Counted from the first letter of the stretch, positions 25,512 to 36,879 are shown. The stretch is 64,000 nt of DNA from Propioniciclava tarda (GCF_900182665.1 NZ_FXTL01000014.1:1-64000); one strand, 5' to 3'. The notes: generated by a model not told the origin, from the letters alone. Made by a program: numbers and translations.

Positions 25512-26459
25512 TCAGGTCGTCTTGGCTGCCTCCGCGGCCGGCCTCAGCAGCGAGGTGACCAGTCCGTCCGGAACCTCCTGGGGGACGAGCGCCTGGGCGA
25601 GCTTGCCGAGCCGGTCGCCGTGTGGCGAGGCGGTGCGCCAGACCAGACCGATCTCGCGCGCCGGGGCCGGCTTGGCAAAGCGCCGGATCGCCATTCCGGA
25701 CGCCGCCGCGACCGGCGCCACGACGGTCAGGGCGGGCAGCAGGGACGCCGCCGCGCCCGCGCTGATCATGCTGCGCATGGCCTCCAGGCTGGTGGCGCGG
25801 AAGTCCTCGCGTCGGCGTCCACCGACGCTGGTCAGCCAATCCGTCACCTGATCGCCGAGGCAGTGACCGTCGGCGAGGCACAGCAGCTCGGTGTCGGCCA
25901 GCGCCTTCGCCGTCAGGGGCGCCGAGCCGGACGCCAGCACGTGATCCTCGGGTAGCGCGAGCAGCAGCTCCTCGCGGAACAGCGGCTCGACGTGCAGTCC
26001 GGGAGCCGCCACGGGCAGGGCCAGGGCGACGGCGTCCAGGCGACCGGCCTCGAGCATCGCGAGCAGGTCGCTCGACTTCTCTTCGGTGAGCAGCAGCTTC
26101 AGCGACGGGAAGCGCTGCCGGACGCCCGCCACCACGTGCGGCAACAGGTAGGGGCCGAGCGTGGGGAACATGCCCAGCCGCAGGGCGCCGCCCTCGGCGT
26201 CGGCGTCCAAGGCAGCCTCGGCCCGGATCTCGCCGATCTGGTCCAGGACGGCCCGCGCCCGCGCGACGACCCGCTCCCCCACCGTGGTGAGGGCGAGCGG
26301 GGCGACGCTGCGATCGAACAGGGCGACGCCCAGATCGGTCTCCAGCTTCTTGATCTGGGCCGAGAGGGTGGGCTGCGAGACGTCGCAGTCCCGGGCGGCC
26401 TGGCGGAAGCTACGCGCGTCCGCCAGCGCCACCAGGTACTCAAGATCCCGCAGGTTCAT
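25512..26459 (-). CDS. oxyR: LysR-type peroxide regulator OxyR
   Basis: 315 residues. N-terminal LysR helix-turn-helix (SFRQAARDCDVSQPTLSAQIKKLE, ~17-40) and C-terminal sensor domain. The peroxide-sensing loop CLADGHCLGDQ keeps the peroxidatic cysteine (C200, equivalent to E. coli C199). The resolving position C208 is Leu (L209), and an extra Cys (C194) lies six residues before the peroxidatic one. The gene starts 2 bp after ahpF, so it is probably transcribed with it, and the context supports control of ahpC/ahpF. Whether it senses through another cysteine is unknown. Confidence 0.9.
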   Translation of the reverse strand: MNLRDLEYLVALADARSFRQAARDCDVSQPTLSAQIKKLETDLGVALFDRSVAPLALTTVGERVVARARAVLDQIGEIRAEAALDADAEGGALRLGMFPTLGPYLLPHVVAGVRQRFPSLKLLLTEEKSSDLLAMLEAGRLDAVALALPVAAPGLHVEPLFREELLLALPEDHVLASGSAPLTAKALADTELLCLADGHCLGDQVTDWLTSVGGRRREDFRATSLEAMRSMISAGAAASLLPALTVVAPVAAASGMAIRRFAKPAPAREIGLVWRTASPHGDRLGKLAQALVPQEVPDGLVTSLLRPAAEAAKTT

Positions 26460-26461
26460 GG

Positions 26462-28030
26462 CTACTCGGGGGCCGTCGTGCGGATCAGGTAGTCGAACGC
26501 GCCCAGCGCGGCGGTCGCGCCGGCACCCATCGAGATCACGATCTGCTTGTAGGGCACGGTCGTGCAGTCGCCTGCCGCGTACACGCCCGGGATGGACGTT
26601 GCGCCGCGCTCGTCGATGACGATCTCCTTCATGCGCTCGGTGAGCTGCATACCGCTGGACGCCAGCCAGGCGGTGTTCGGGACGAGGCCGATCTGGATGA
26701 ACACCGCCTGGACGGGCAGTTGGTGCGGCTCGTTGGTCGTGCGATCGGTGTAGGTGAGGCCCGTGACCTGGGCGCCGTCGCCGGTGACCTCGGACGTCGC
26801 CGCGTTCAGGACGAAGTCGATGCCCATGCTGCGCGCCTTGCGGAGCAAAATCTCGTCCGCCTTGAGGTGGTCGAGGAACTCGACGACCGTGACGTGCTTG
26901 ACCACGCCCGCCAGGTCGATCGCGGCCTCGACGCCGGAGTTGCCGCCGCCGATCACGGCGACGTCCTTGCCCTTGAAGAGGGGTCCGTCGCAGTGGGGGC
27001 AGAAGGTGACGCCCTTGTTGCGGTACTCCGTCTCTCCCGGGACGCCGAGGGTGCGCCAGCGCGCGCCGGTCGCCAGGATGACCGTGCGCGAGCGGAGCGT
27101 CCCACCGTTGTCGAGGGTGATCGTGATCAGGCCGTCGTCGCCGGCCGGGGTGAGCCCGGCGGCGATCTGGTTCTTCATGATGTCGACCTCGTACGCGTGC
27201 ACGTGGGCGTCCAGCGCGGTGCCCAGCTCGGGGCCCTGGATCTCGAGGATCGACGGGAAGTTTTCAATCGAGTTGGTGTCGAGCACCTGACCGCCCATGC
27301 GGTCGACGACCAACCCCGTCCGGATGCCCTTGCGGGCCGCGTAGATCGCCGCCGTCGCGCCCGCCGGGCCGCCGCCGACGATGAGGACGTCGTAGGGCTC
27401 CTTCGCGGTGAGCGACTCGGCCGCCTTCGCCGCGGCGTTGACGTCGAGACGCTGGACGATCTCGTCGAGCTCCATGCGTCCGGAGCCCCAGGACTCGCCG
27501 TCCATGTAGACCGTCGGGACGGCCAGGATCTTGCGCTCGTCCACCTCGGCCTGGAAGGCGCCGCCCTCGACCGCGGTGTGCCTGATCTTGGGGTTGATGA
27601 TGCTGATCGAGTTGAGCGCCTGCACCACGGTCGGGCAGTTGATGCAGCTCAGCGACATGTAGGTGACGAACTCGTGGGCGTCCAGGCCCTTGATGGCGTC
27701 GATCAGGGCGGGCTCGGCCTTGACCGGGTGCCCGCCGACCTGGACCAGCGCCAGCACCAGCGAGCTGAACTCGTGCCCGAGCGGGACGCCCGCGAATCGC
27801 ACCTGGACGTCGGTGCCCGTGCGGCGGATCGCGAAGGAGGGCGTCCGCTCGTTCGCCTCGGACGTCACCGTGATCATCTCCGGGCGCAGGACGGCGATCT
27901 CGTCGAGCAGCGCCTTCGTCTGCGCCGAGACGTCGTCAGAGCCCAGGGACGCCGCGAGCTCGATCGGCTGCTTGATGAGTTGGACGAGTTGGGTCAGCTG
28001 GGCGGTGAGGCTGGCGTCGAGGATGGCCAT
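26462..28030 (-). CDS. ahpF: alkyl hydroperoxide reductase subunit F
   Basis: 522 residues, as in E. coli. This cytoplasmic flavoprotein passes electrons from NAD(P)H to AhpC. The N-terminal tandem-thioredoxin-fold domain carries SCINC (C129/C132). The FAD site is VLIVGGGPAGATAAIYAARKG (~212), the second redox pair is in FCPHCDGPLF (~345), and the NAD(P)H site is AVIGGGNSGVEAAIDLAG. The C-terminal GVYAAGDCT binds FAD. GAAAGAAG lies before the ATG at 28030. It sits between ahpC (375 bp upstream) and oxyR. Confidence 0.96.
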   Translation of the reverse strand: MAILDASLTAQLTQLVQLIKQPIELAASLGSDDVSAQTKALLDEIAVLRPEMITVTSEANERTPSFAIRRTGTDVQVRFAGVPLGHEFSSLVLALVQVGGHPVKAEPALIDAIKGLDAHEFVTYMSLSCINCPTVVQALNSISIINPKIRHTAVEGGAFQAEVDERKILAVPTVYMDGESWGSGRMELDEIVQRLDVNAAAKAAESLTAKEPYDVLIVGGGPAGATAAIYAARKGIRTGLVVDRMGGQVLDTNSIENFPSILEIQGPELGTALDAHVHAYEVDIMKNQIAAGLTPAGDDGLITITLDNGGTLRSRTVILATGARWRTLGVPGETEYRNKGVTFCPHCDGPLFKGKDVAVIGGGNSGVEAAIDLAGVVKHVTVVEFLDHLKADEILLRKARSMGIDFVLNAATSEVTGDGAQVTGLTYTDRTTNEPHQLPVQAVFIQIGLVPNTAWLASSGMQLTERMKEIVIDERGATSIPGVYAAGDCTTVPYKQIVISMGAGATAALGAFDYLIRTTAPE

Positions 28031-28347
28031 CGGGCTTCTTTCGTTGCGTGCGGATGTGATGGTGCTGCGGGAAGAGGGCTGCCGCCCGGCCGAGCTGGGC
28101 GTCGGGGCTGGTCGTCGGGGCTGGTCGTCGGTTGGAGTGTCAGCGCAATGTTTGGTGCGCCAAGGCGTGCGGGACATTGCGCTGACCCATGGTCAACGTT
28201 CACGACATTGCGCTGACCTCGTCTTGCGGCCCTAGGCGGTCCGGTCCGTGGTGCTGCTGGTGTCGGACGCCGCCAGGCGCCGAGCCAACGGCGTCCAGTT
28301 CAGACCAGCGACGTCCAACTGAGACCAGGGGCGTCCGAGACGAGACA
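28031..28347. repeat. repeat-rich spacer between ahpC and ahpF
   Basis: Nothing coding is apparent. It holds three copies of a CATTGCGCTGAC element (inverted at 28139-28151, direct at 28174-28186 and 28205-28217), the first two able to form a 13-bp stem. A 13-bp tandem duplication GTCGGGGCTGGTC lies near 28100-28126. Three ~20-bp units with GGCGTCCnnnTnAGACCAG lie near 28288-28345. No good promoter for ahpF could be picked out, though one is expected here. Confidence 0.6.
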
Positions 28348-28377
28348 GCGGCGGGCGACCGAAGGGCCACCCGCCGC
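28348..28377 (-). terminator. hairpin after ahpC
   Basis: Stem GCGGCGGG/CCCGCCGC (28348-28355, 28370-28377) around an inner loop, 28 bp beyond the ahpC stop. It probably limits read-through from ahpC into ahpF-oxyR. Confidence 0.6.
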
Positions 28378-28405
28378 CGACTCGCCAGTGGCTGAACGAC
28401 GTGCG

Positions 28406-28966
28406 TCAGATCTTGCCGACGAGGTCGATCGAGGGGGCCAGGGTCTCGGCGCCGGTCTCCCACTTGGCCGGGCAGACCTCGCCCGGGTGCGAGGCGACGT
28501 ACTGGGCGGCCTTGACCTTGCGGACGAGCTCAGCCGCGTTGCGGCCGATGCCCTCGGCGGTCGTCTCGATGGACTGGATGATGCCCTTATCGTCGACGAT
28601 GAAGGTCGAGCGATCGGCCAGGCCGGACGGACGCATCGTGTCGAAGTTGCGGGTGATGTCGCCGTTGGGGTCGCCGATCATCGCGTAGTTGACCTTGCCG
28701 ACCTCGGCCGAGCTGTCATGCCACGCCTTGTGCACGAAGTGGGTGTCGGTCGACACCGAGAAGACCTCGACGCCCATGCTCTGCAACTCGGCGTACTTGT
28801 CGGCCAGGTCGGCGAGCTCGGTCGGGCAGACGAAGGTGAAGTCCGCCGGGTAGAACAGGAAGACGGCCCACTTGCCGGCGATGTCGTCGCTGGAAACGTC
28901 GACGAACTTGCCGTCCTTGTAGGCGGTGGCCGCGAAGGGCTTGATTTCGGTGTTGATCAGCGACAT
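28406..28966 (-). CDS. ahpC: alkyl hydroperoxide reductase subunit C (2-Cys peroxiredoxin)
   Basis: 186 residues, the Prx1/AhpC form used with AhpF. The peroxidatic cysteine is C47 in [17 protein letters not shown], and the resolving cysteine is C165 in [10 protein letters not shown]. It reduces hydrogen peroxide and organic peroxides in the cytoplasm, recycled by AhpF. GAAAGG lies before the ATG. The upstream region has a credible promoter and ATAG/CTAT dyads that could be OxyR sites. Confidence 0.97.
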   Translation of the reverse strand: MSLINTEIKPFAATAYKDGKFVDVSSDDIAGKWAVFLFYPADFTFVCPTELADLADKYAELQSMGVEVFSVSTDTHFVHKAWHDSSAEVGKVNYAMIGDPNGDITRNFDTMRPSGLADRSTFIVDDKGIIQSIETTAEGIGRNAAELVRKVKAAQYVASHPGEVCPAKWETGAETLAPSIDLVGKI

Positions 28967-29005
28967 GTGCTGGGGCCTTTCCTTCGTTGGGAGTCGAGCA
29001 ACTCT

Positions 29006-29060
29006 GATAGAGACACTATATCAATCCCGACGCCCTTGCAAGTCCCTATCTATCACCAGT
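29006..29060 (-). promoter_or_regulatory. ahpC promoter with candidate OxyR sites
   Basis: On the minus strand TTGCAA (29041-29036) and TATAGT (29020-29015) are 15 bases apart. The dyad GATAGAGACACTATATC (29006-29022) spans the -10, and GATAGATAG (29055-29047) lies just upstream of the -35. ATAG/CTAT half-sites are the core of known OxyR sites, and the stretch is far more AT-rich than its surroundings. OxyR binding is inferred. Confidence 0.5.
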
Positions 29061-29176
29061 GTCGCGCGCGATAGACGCCGCACACCGCCACCGGACGCCT
29101 CCGGCGAGGGTCCCGAGGGCGCCGTCACCCACCGACGCCGAGCCTGCGGCATGAGGCGTCCGAGGGCGGACGATCC

Positions 29177-30628
29177 CTAGTCGGGAAGGGCGGCGAGGCG
29201 TCCGACAATGAGGGCCTTGAGGGCGTCAACGTCGTTGTCCAGGTCGATCACGTGCCGCGGCAGGCTCTCCAGCCCCGCGAACTGGGCGGGCAGCTCGACG
29301 TCGCGTCCGAGGGCCTCCCGGATGGTCTCGGCGAACTTCACGGGGAGCGCCGTTTCGAGACACACGATCGGACGCGCGGCGTCCAGCCCGTCGGCGAGCA
29401 GGTCGGACGCCACCTTGATGCCGTCGGCGGTGTGCGGATCGACCAGGACGCCTCGCGCGTCGAGCGCGCGGATCGTCGCCAGCCGGTCGGCGTGCGTGGA
29501 CGCCCCCGAGACGAACCCGAAGCGTTCCCGCAGTCCGGCGAACTCGGGCGTCCCCGAGACGTCGAACACGCCCTCGCTGGCGACCTGGCCGAACAGCGAA
29601 CGGACGCGTGCGGCGTCCCGACCGAAGAGGTCGAAGACGAAGCGTTCGACGTTGGACGCCTTCGAGATGTCCATGGACGGCGACGACGTCGCCTCGGTCT
29701 CGGACGCCGCCCGGACGCGGTAGACGCCCGTGCGGAAGAACTCGTCCAGGACGTCGTTCTCGTTCGTCGCCAGGATCAGGGTGTCGATCGGGACGCCCAT
29801 CTCGCGCGCGATGTGCCCGGCGAGGATGTTGCCGAAGTTGCCCGTCGGCACGGCGAAGCTCATCCGCTGCCCCGGTGCGCTGGTCGTGCGCAGATAAAGG
29901 GCGATGTAGTAGACGACCTGCGCTACCACGCGCGCCCAGTTGATCGAGTTGACCGCGCCGATGGCGTGGGCGGCCTTGAACTCGAGGTCGGACGCCACGG
30001 CCTTGACCAGGTCCTGGCAGTCGTCGAACACCCCGTCGACGGCGACGTTGACGATGCGGGGGTCGTCCAGGGAGAACATCTGCGCTTGCTGGAAGGGGGT
30101 CATCCTGCCGCGCGGGGTCAGCATGACGACGCTGACGCGGTGCTTGCCGAGCATCGCGTACTCCGCCGAGCTGCCGGTGTCACCGGAGGTCGCGCCCAGG
30201 ATGTTGAGGCGGGCGTCGCGCCGCTCCAACTCGTACTCGAACAGCTGGCCCAGCAGCTGCATGGCCATGTCCTTGAACGCCGCCGTCGGACCGTTCGAGA
30301 TGCGTCCCAGGACCAGCCCCTCGCCCAGGTCGACCAGGTCAACGACGTCGGTCGAGCCGAACGTGGACGCCGCATACGCGCGTTCACACAGCCGCCGCAG
30401 GTCGGCGTCGCCGATGTCGTCGATGTAGAGCTTCAAGACCTCGGACGCCAGCGCGCCGTAGCCCTCGTCCGCCAGGAGCGTGCGCCAGGACGCCAGCGTC
30501 GCGGCGTCCACGTGGGGGTAGCCGGCGGGCAGGAAGAGCCCGCCGTCCGGGGCGAGGCCCTCGAGGATGATGTCGGTGAACCCCAACTGGGCGTCGCGTC
30601 CATAGCCGCGGGTGGAGACGTACTTCAC
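29177..30628 (-). CDS. thrC: threonine synthase
   Basis: 483 residues, the longer (Escherichia/yeast-type) form. It converts O-phosphohomoserine to threonine. The N-terminus MKYVSTRG is characteristic. The PLP lysine is in GPTAAFKDMAMQLLG (~115-129), the phosphate loop in GATSGDTGSSA (~148-158), and VPTGNFGNILAG is conserved. It stands alone among its neighbours, between ahpC and a repeat cluster. Confidence 0.96.
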   Translation of the reverse strand: MKYVSTRGYGRDAQLGFTDIILEGLAPDGGLFLPAGYPHVDAATLASWRTLLADEGYGALASEVLKLYIDDIGDADLRRLCERAYAASTFGSTDVVDLVDLGEGLVLGRISNGPTAAFKDMAMQLLGQLFEYELERRDARLNILGATSGDTGSSAEYAMLGKHRVSVVMLTPRGRMTPFQQAQMFSLDDPRIVNVAVDGVFDDCQDLVKAVASDLEFKAAHAIGAVNSINWARVVAQVVYYIALYLRTTSAPGQRMSFAVPTGNFGNILAGHIAREMGVPIDTLILATNENDVLDEFFRTGVYRVRAASETEATSSPSMDISKASNVERFVFDLFGRDAARVRSLFGQVASEGVFDVSGTPEFAGLRERFGFVSGASTHADRLATIRALDARGVLVDPHTADGIKVASDLLADGLDAARPIVCLETALPVKFAETIREALGRDVELPAQFAGLESLPRHVIDLDNDVDALKALIVGRLAALPD

Positions 30629-30647
30629 GCGCCGAAGCCTACCGACC

Positions 30648-30832
30648 CTTCGACGAGCTCAGGGACCGCCCTTCGACGAGCTCAGGGACCGCCCGTCGAC
30701 CCTTCGACAAGCTCAGGGACCGCCCATCGACCCGCTCGGGGCAAACAGGGTCGGCTAACCCCTCCAGTGAACGACCCGTTGGCTGAGCTTGTCGAAGCGC
30801 CTCCGTCCCTTCGGCGAACTCGGGGACGAGAC
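30648..30832. repeat. dispersed TTCGACAAGCTCAG repeat cluster
   Basis: At least four copies: CCTTCGACGAGCTCAGGGACC at ~30653 and again at ~30671 (tandem), CCTTCGACAAGCTCAGGGACC at ~30700, and an inverted copy GGCTGAGCTTGTCGAAGC near 30781-30798. A shorter variant CCTTCGGCGAACTCGGGGAC follows. The cluster fills the gap between thrC and the polyprenyl synthase gene. Confidence 0.85.
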
Positions 30833-30833
30833 C

Positions 30834-31817
30834 TCAGATGGACCGAGAGACGACCTGGTCGCACAGCGCCGCGAGGGCGTCCTTGGCGACGCCGTCCGGC
30901 AGGGGGTCCAATTCGGCGCGGGCGGCCTCGGCACGGCGTCCGACCTCGTCGCGGGCCTCCTGCAGCAGCGGATGCGCCCGCAACAGGGCGAGCGCCTCGG
31001 CGACCTCGGCCTCGTCCGTCAGTGGACGCGACACCAGGTCGCGCAGACGGGCATCACCGGGGTCCTCGGACGCCGCCACCATCAGCGTCGGCAGCGTCAG
31101 GACGCCTTCGCGCAGGTCGGTTCCGGGCGTCTTGCCGGAGGTGTCCGAGGCGATGTCGATGATGTCGTCGGACAGCTGAAACACCACGCCGATCTGCTCG
31201 CCGTAGCGGCCGAGGGCGTCCAGGATCTCGTCGGACGCGCCGCAGACCATGCCACCGAATCGTGCGGACGCCGCGATCAGCGAGCCCGTCTTGTCGGCCA
31301 CGACGTCGAGGTAATGCTGCAGGCGATCGACCCCCGGCAAGGGTCCGCGGGTCTCGGCGATCTGCCCCTGCACCAGGCGCGCGAACGTCTCGGCCTGCAG
31401 GGCCACGTACTCGGTGCCCAGGGTCGCGACCGTCGAGGACGCCCGGCTGAACAGGTAGTCGCCGACCAGGATCGCGACCGTGTTGTCCCAGCGCGCGTTG
31501 GCGGAATCGACGCTGCGGCGCACGGCTGCCTCGTCCATGACGTCGTCGTGATAGAGGCTCGCGACGTGCGTCAGCTCCATCACGATGGCGGCCCGGTCGA
31601 TCCGGTCAGACGCCGCCCCCGGCAGCAGCTGGGACGCCAACACCACCAGCAGCGGACGGAACCTCTTGCCGCCCGCCGAGATGATGTGGGACGCCGCCTC
31701 GGTGACGAACGGGGTGTCGGCCCTGGCGGCGTCCAGAAGGCGTGCCTCGATGGACTCCAGACGCTCGGAGACGAGCGCGGAGAACGCAGGGTCGAACTCG
31801 TTCACCTGAACCGACAA
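30834..31817 (-). CDS. trans-polyprenyl diphosphate synthase for the menaquinone side chain
   Basis: 327 residues. Both aspartate-rich motifs are present: DDVMD (91-95) and DDIID (217-221), with GGKRFRPLL (49-57) binding isopentenyl diphosphate. It builds the long prenyl tail attached by MenA. The residues before the first motif are bulky (SLYH), consistent with a long-chain product, but chain length cannot be set from sequence alone. It lies 27 bp after nuoN, at the end of the menJ-nuo unit. Confidence 0.93.
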   Translation of the reverse strand: MSVQVNEFDPAFSALVSERLESIEARLLDAARADTPFVTEAASHIISAGGKRFRPLLVVLASQLLPGAASDRIDRAAIVMELTHVASLYHDDVMDEAAVRRSVDSANARWDNTVAILVGDYLFSRASSTVATLGTEYVALQAETFARLVQGQIAETRGPLPGVDRLQHYLDVVADKTGSLIAASARFGGMVCGASDEILDALGRYGEQIGVVFQLSDDIIDIASDTSGKTPGTDLREGVLTLPTLMVAASEDPGDARLRDLVSRPLTDEAEVAEALALLRAHPLLQEARDEVGRRAEAARAELDPLPDGVAKDALAALCDQVVSRSI

Positions 31818-31844
31818 GCGACGTCCTTTCTTCGCGGGCGAAGA

Positions 31845-33431
31845 CTAACGGAGGAACGCCCCGAGCGACGACACCATCGACAGCACGGCGTCCGGCAGGA
31901 TGCCCAGGATGATCGTCGCGGCGGCGCCGATCGCCACCGGGACCCAGGTCCAGCCGCTGGCCTCGCCCACGTAGCTCTTCGCCGCCGGCTCGCCGGCGAA
32001 CATGACGCCGATGAGTCGCAGGTAGAAGTAGGCGGCCACCAGGCTCGCCAGCACAGCCACGACGACCAGCCAGCCGTAGCCACCGCGCCAGGCGGACGCG
32101 AAGACGGTCCACTTGCCGATGAAGCCTGCGGTCAGCGGGATGCCGGCGAAGCTCAGCAGGAAGACCGTCATGATGCCGGCCACCCACGGGCTCTTCTTGG
32201 CCAGGCCGGACCACGCGGCGAACGAGTTGTCCTCGCCCGCCTCGTTGCGGACCATCGTGACCAGGGCGAAGGCGCCGATCGTCGCGAAGCCGTACGCGAT
32301 CATGTAGAAGAGGATCGACGCGACCGAGCTGGGCGTCCGGCCGAGGTCGGTCTGGTTCGCACCGACGACGGCGGTCAGCAGGAAGCCCGCGTGGGCGATC
32401 GAGCTGTAGGCCAGCATGCGCTTGACGTCGCGCTGCGTGAGGCCCGCGACGGCGCCCAGCACCATGGTGGCCACGGCGAGCGTCGCGAAGACCGGCTGCC
32501 AGCTCCAGCGCTCGGCGCCCAGGGCGACGTAGAAGACGCGCAGGGTGGCGAGGACGGCGGCCAGCTTGGTGCAGATCGCCATGAAGCCGGTCACCGGGGT
32601 CGGGGCGCCCATGTAGACGTCCGGCGTCCAGTTGTGGAACGGCACGACGCCGACCTTGAACAGCAGCCCGGACGCCAGCAGGATCAGGCCCGTGTAGAGG
32701 AGCCCACTGCCGTAGGTCGGGGACGCCATCTTGGTGGCGATGTCGCCCAGCTTGAACGAGCCCGCGTAGGCGTACACCAGGGCGACGCCGAACAGGAAGA
32801 ACGCCGACGAGAGCGCGCCCAACAGGAAGTACTTCAGGGACGCCTCCTGCGACACCAGGCGGCGCCGGCGGGCCATGCCACACATGAGGTACAGCGGCAG
32901 GGAGAACACCTCAAGGCCCACAAAGAGCGTCAGCAGGTCGTTCGCCGAGGCGAAGACCATCATGCCGACGATCGAGAACAGGGCCAGCGGGAAGATCTCG
33001 GTCTGCTGCAGGCGGTAGCGGTCGGCCTCCACTTCCTCGGCGCTGCCGGGAACCGTCGCGGCGGAACTGGCGAACGCGGTGACCCCGCCGTTCACCTTGG
33101 TCTCGCGGAACACCATGATCGCCAGCAGGCCGAAGACGAGCAGCGCCCCCCAGGCGACGTAGGTCGGGCCGTCCAGCATGATCGAGCCCATGGCCAGCGG
33201 TCCCTTGACGCCCTTGCGGGCGTTCCAGACCACGTAGGCGAAGGCGCCGAGCGTGCTGCCGATGACCAGGCCCATCTGGACCTCGTCGCGCCAGCCCCGC
33301 AGCCTGCCGATCATGATGGCGTCCACCAGGACGCCGATGCAGGCCGCCCCGAACACGATCAGGATCGGCGCCAGGGCGCTGAACTCGATCGTGGGCGCGG
33401 TGAACAGCGGCATGAGCATCGTGTTCATCAC
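31845..33431 (-). CDS. nuoN: NADH-quinone oxidoreductase subunit N
   Basis: 528 residues, about 14 spans, one of three antiporter-like proton-pumping subunits of complex I. LRRTxxSEASLKYFLLGALSSAFFLFGVALVYAYAGS-like block (VSQEASLKYFLLGALSSAFFLFG) and LLFKVGVVPFHNWTPDVYMGAPTPVTGFM carry the conserved Lys and His of the family. KRMLAYSSIAHAGFLL is the broken-helix region. It overlaps nuoM by 4 nt and is the last nuo gene. Confidence 0.97.
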   Translation of the reverse strand: MMNTMLMPLFTAPTIEFSALAPILIVFGAACIGVLVDAIMIGRLRGWRDEVQMGLVIGSTLGAFAYVVWNARKGVKGPLAMGSIMLDGPTYVAWGALLVFGLLAIMVFRETKVNGGVTAFASSAATVPGSAEEVEADRYRLQQTEIFPLALFSIVGMMVFASANDLLTLFVGLEVFSLPLYLMCGMARRRRLVSQEASLKYFLLGALSSAFFLFGVALVYAYAGSFKLGDIATKMASPTYGSGLLYTGLILLASGLLFKVGVVPFHNWTPDVYMGAPTPVTGFMAICTKLAAVLATLRVFYVALGAERWSWQPVFATLAVATMVLGAVAGLTQRDVKRMLAYSSIAHAGFLLTAVVGANQTDLGRTPSSVASILFYMIAYGFATIGAFALVTMVRNEAGEDNSFAAWSGLAKKSPWVAGIMTVFLLSFAGIPLTAGFIGKWTVFASAWRGGYGWLVVVAVLASLVAAYFYLRLIGVMFAGEPAAKSYVGEASGWTWVPVAIGAAATIILGILPDAVLSMVSSLGAFLR

Positions 33432-34945
33432 TTGACTCCCTCCACCACGGGCGCCGGATCTGCGACAGCCAGGCGTTGCATGGCCGCAGTGGCGGTCGGC
33501 TCAACCAGCTTCACGGCCGGCTGAGGATAGAAACCGAGGAACAGCAGGACGCCGAGGATCGGCACCATGACCGCCTTCTCAAGCAGGTTCAGGTCGCGTC
33601 CGCGGAACTCGGACGCCGCGGTGTCCGACACCGGACCGGTCATCACCGCGCGGTAGGCCCGCAGCGAGTAGACCGCGCTGAGGATCACGCCGACGGCGGC
33701 GATCGCGGCGTACCAGGGCTCGCGGGCGAACGTGCCGGCCAGCACCATGAACTCGCTGACGAAGCTCGACAGGCCCGGCAGCCCGAGGGCCGAGAGCCAG
33801 GCCAGCAGGAACACGCCCGAGAACACGGGGACGTACTTCTGGACGCCGCCGAAGGCCGCGATGTCGGCCGTGCCGGACCGCTTGATCAGGTAGCCCACCA
33901 CCAAGAACAGGGCCGCAGTCGAGAAGCCGTGGTTCAGCATGTAGAAGACCGTGCCGCTGATGCTCTGCGTCGTGAACGCGTAGATGCCGAGCACCATGAA
34001 GCCGAAGTGGCTCACCGAGGTGTAGGCCACCAGGCGCATGAGGTTGCGCGAGCCGATCGCGCCCAGGGCGCCGTAGAGGATCGAGATCAGCGCGAGGACG
34101 AGCATCACGGGCGCGACCCAGCGGGAGGCGTCCGGGAAGATCCCCAGGCAGAACTTGATCATGCCGAAGGTGCCGATCTTGTCCAGGATGCCGACCAGCA
34201 TCGTGGCCGTGCCGGGCGTCGAGTGCTCGGCGGCGTCGGGCAGCCAGGTGTGCACCGGGACCATCGGGGCCTTGATCACGAACGCGATCAGGAAGCCGAT
34301 CATCAGCAGCCGTCCGAGGTCGTTGTTGAAGTCCAGCTTGGCCAGGTCCGAGATCAGGTAGCTGGGGGCCCCGGACTTCGCCGAGACGGCGTAGAGGCCG
34401 ATGACGGACGCCAGCATGATCAGGCCGCCGGCCAGGCTGAACAGCAGGAACTTCAGCGCCGCGTACGAGCGGCGGGCGCCGCCGAAGCCGACGATCAGGA
34501 AGTACATCGGGACGAGCGTGGCCTCGAAGAAGAGGTAGAAGAGCAAGACGTCGTTCGCGGTGAACACGAAGATCGACAGGCCCTCGAGGATGAGGACCAG
34601 CGCGACGAACGCCTCGGGGCTCCACTTGCCGCCCTCGAGCGGCAGCTTCCACTCGGCGAGCAGGACCAGCGGCGTCAGCACGACGGTCATCAGGACCATC
34701 GCCAGCCCCATGCCGTCTGCGCCGAGCGCCCAGTAGGTGCCGATGGAGGTGATCCAGGACGCCTTGACGTCCAGCGCCGCCGCTCCGGACGCGGAGTACA
34801 CGCCCGCGACCGTGAAGCCGAGCAGGGCCGTGAGCAGCGCGAAGAACATGCCGAGCCAGCGTCCGGCGCCCTTGACGGGCAGGAAGAGCGCGAGGCCTCC
34901 CGCGATCGGCAGCAGGCCCAGGATGGTGAGCCAGGGGAATGTCAT
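33428..34945 (-). CDS. nuoM: NADH-quinone oxidoreductase subunit M
   Basis: 505 residues, about 14 spans, an antiporter-like subunit. FFEATLVPMYFLIVGFGG contains the conserved Glu of span 5. APMVPVHTWLPDAAEHSTPGTATMLVGILDKIGTFGMIKF carries the conserved Lys and the quinone-pump block, and LMRLVAYTSVSHFGFMVLGIYA the later Lys. 13 bp after nuoL. Confidence 0.97.
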   Translation of the reverse strand: MTFPWLTILGLLPIAGGLALFLPVKGAGRWLGMFFALLTALLGFTVAGVYSASGAAALDVKASWITSIGTYWALGADGMGLAMVLMTVVLTPLVLLAEWKLPLEGGKWSPEAFVALVLILEGLSIFVFTANDVLLFYLFFEATLVPMYFLIVGFGGARRSYAALKFLLFSLAGGLIMLASVIGLYAVSAKSGAPSYLISDLAKLDFNNDLGRLLMIGFLIAFVIKAPMVPVHTWLPDAAEHSTPGTATMLVGILDKIGTFGMIKFCLGIFPDASRWVAPVMLVLALISILYGALGAIGSRNLMRLVAYTSVSHFGFMVLGIYAFTTQSISGTVFYMLNHGFSTAALFLVVGYLIKRSGTADIAAFGGVQKYVPVFSGVFLLAWLSALGLPGLSSFVSEFMVLAGTFAREPWYAAIAAVGVILSAVYSLRAYRAVMTGPVSDTAASEFRGRDLNLLEKAVMVPILGVLLFLGFYPQPAVKLVEPTATAAMQRLAVADPAPVVEGVK

Positions 34946-34958
34946 CTCATGTCCTCCC

Positions 34959-36869
<1,911 letters not shown>

Positions 36870-36879
36870 GGTCTACTCC

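Noticed and set aside
30789-33524. 911-codon open frame on the plus strand
   Set aside because: Exactly antisense to nuoN and the polyprenyl synthase, which are well conserved. The translation is Arg/His/Asp/Gly-rich low-complexity sequence produced by GC-rich codon thirds.
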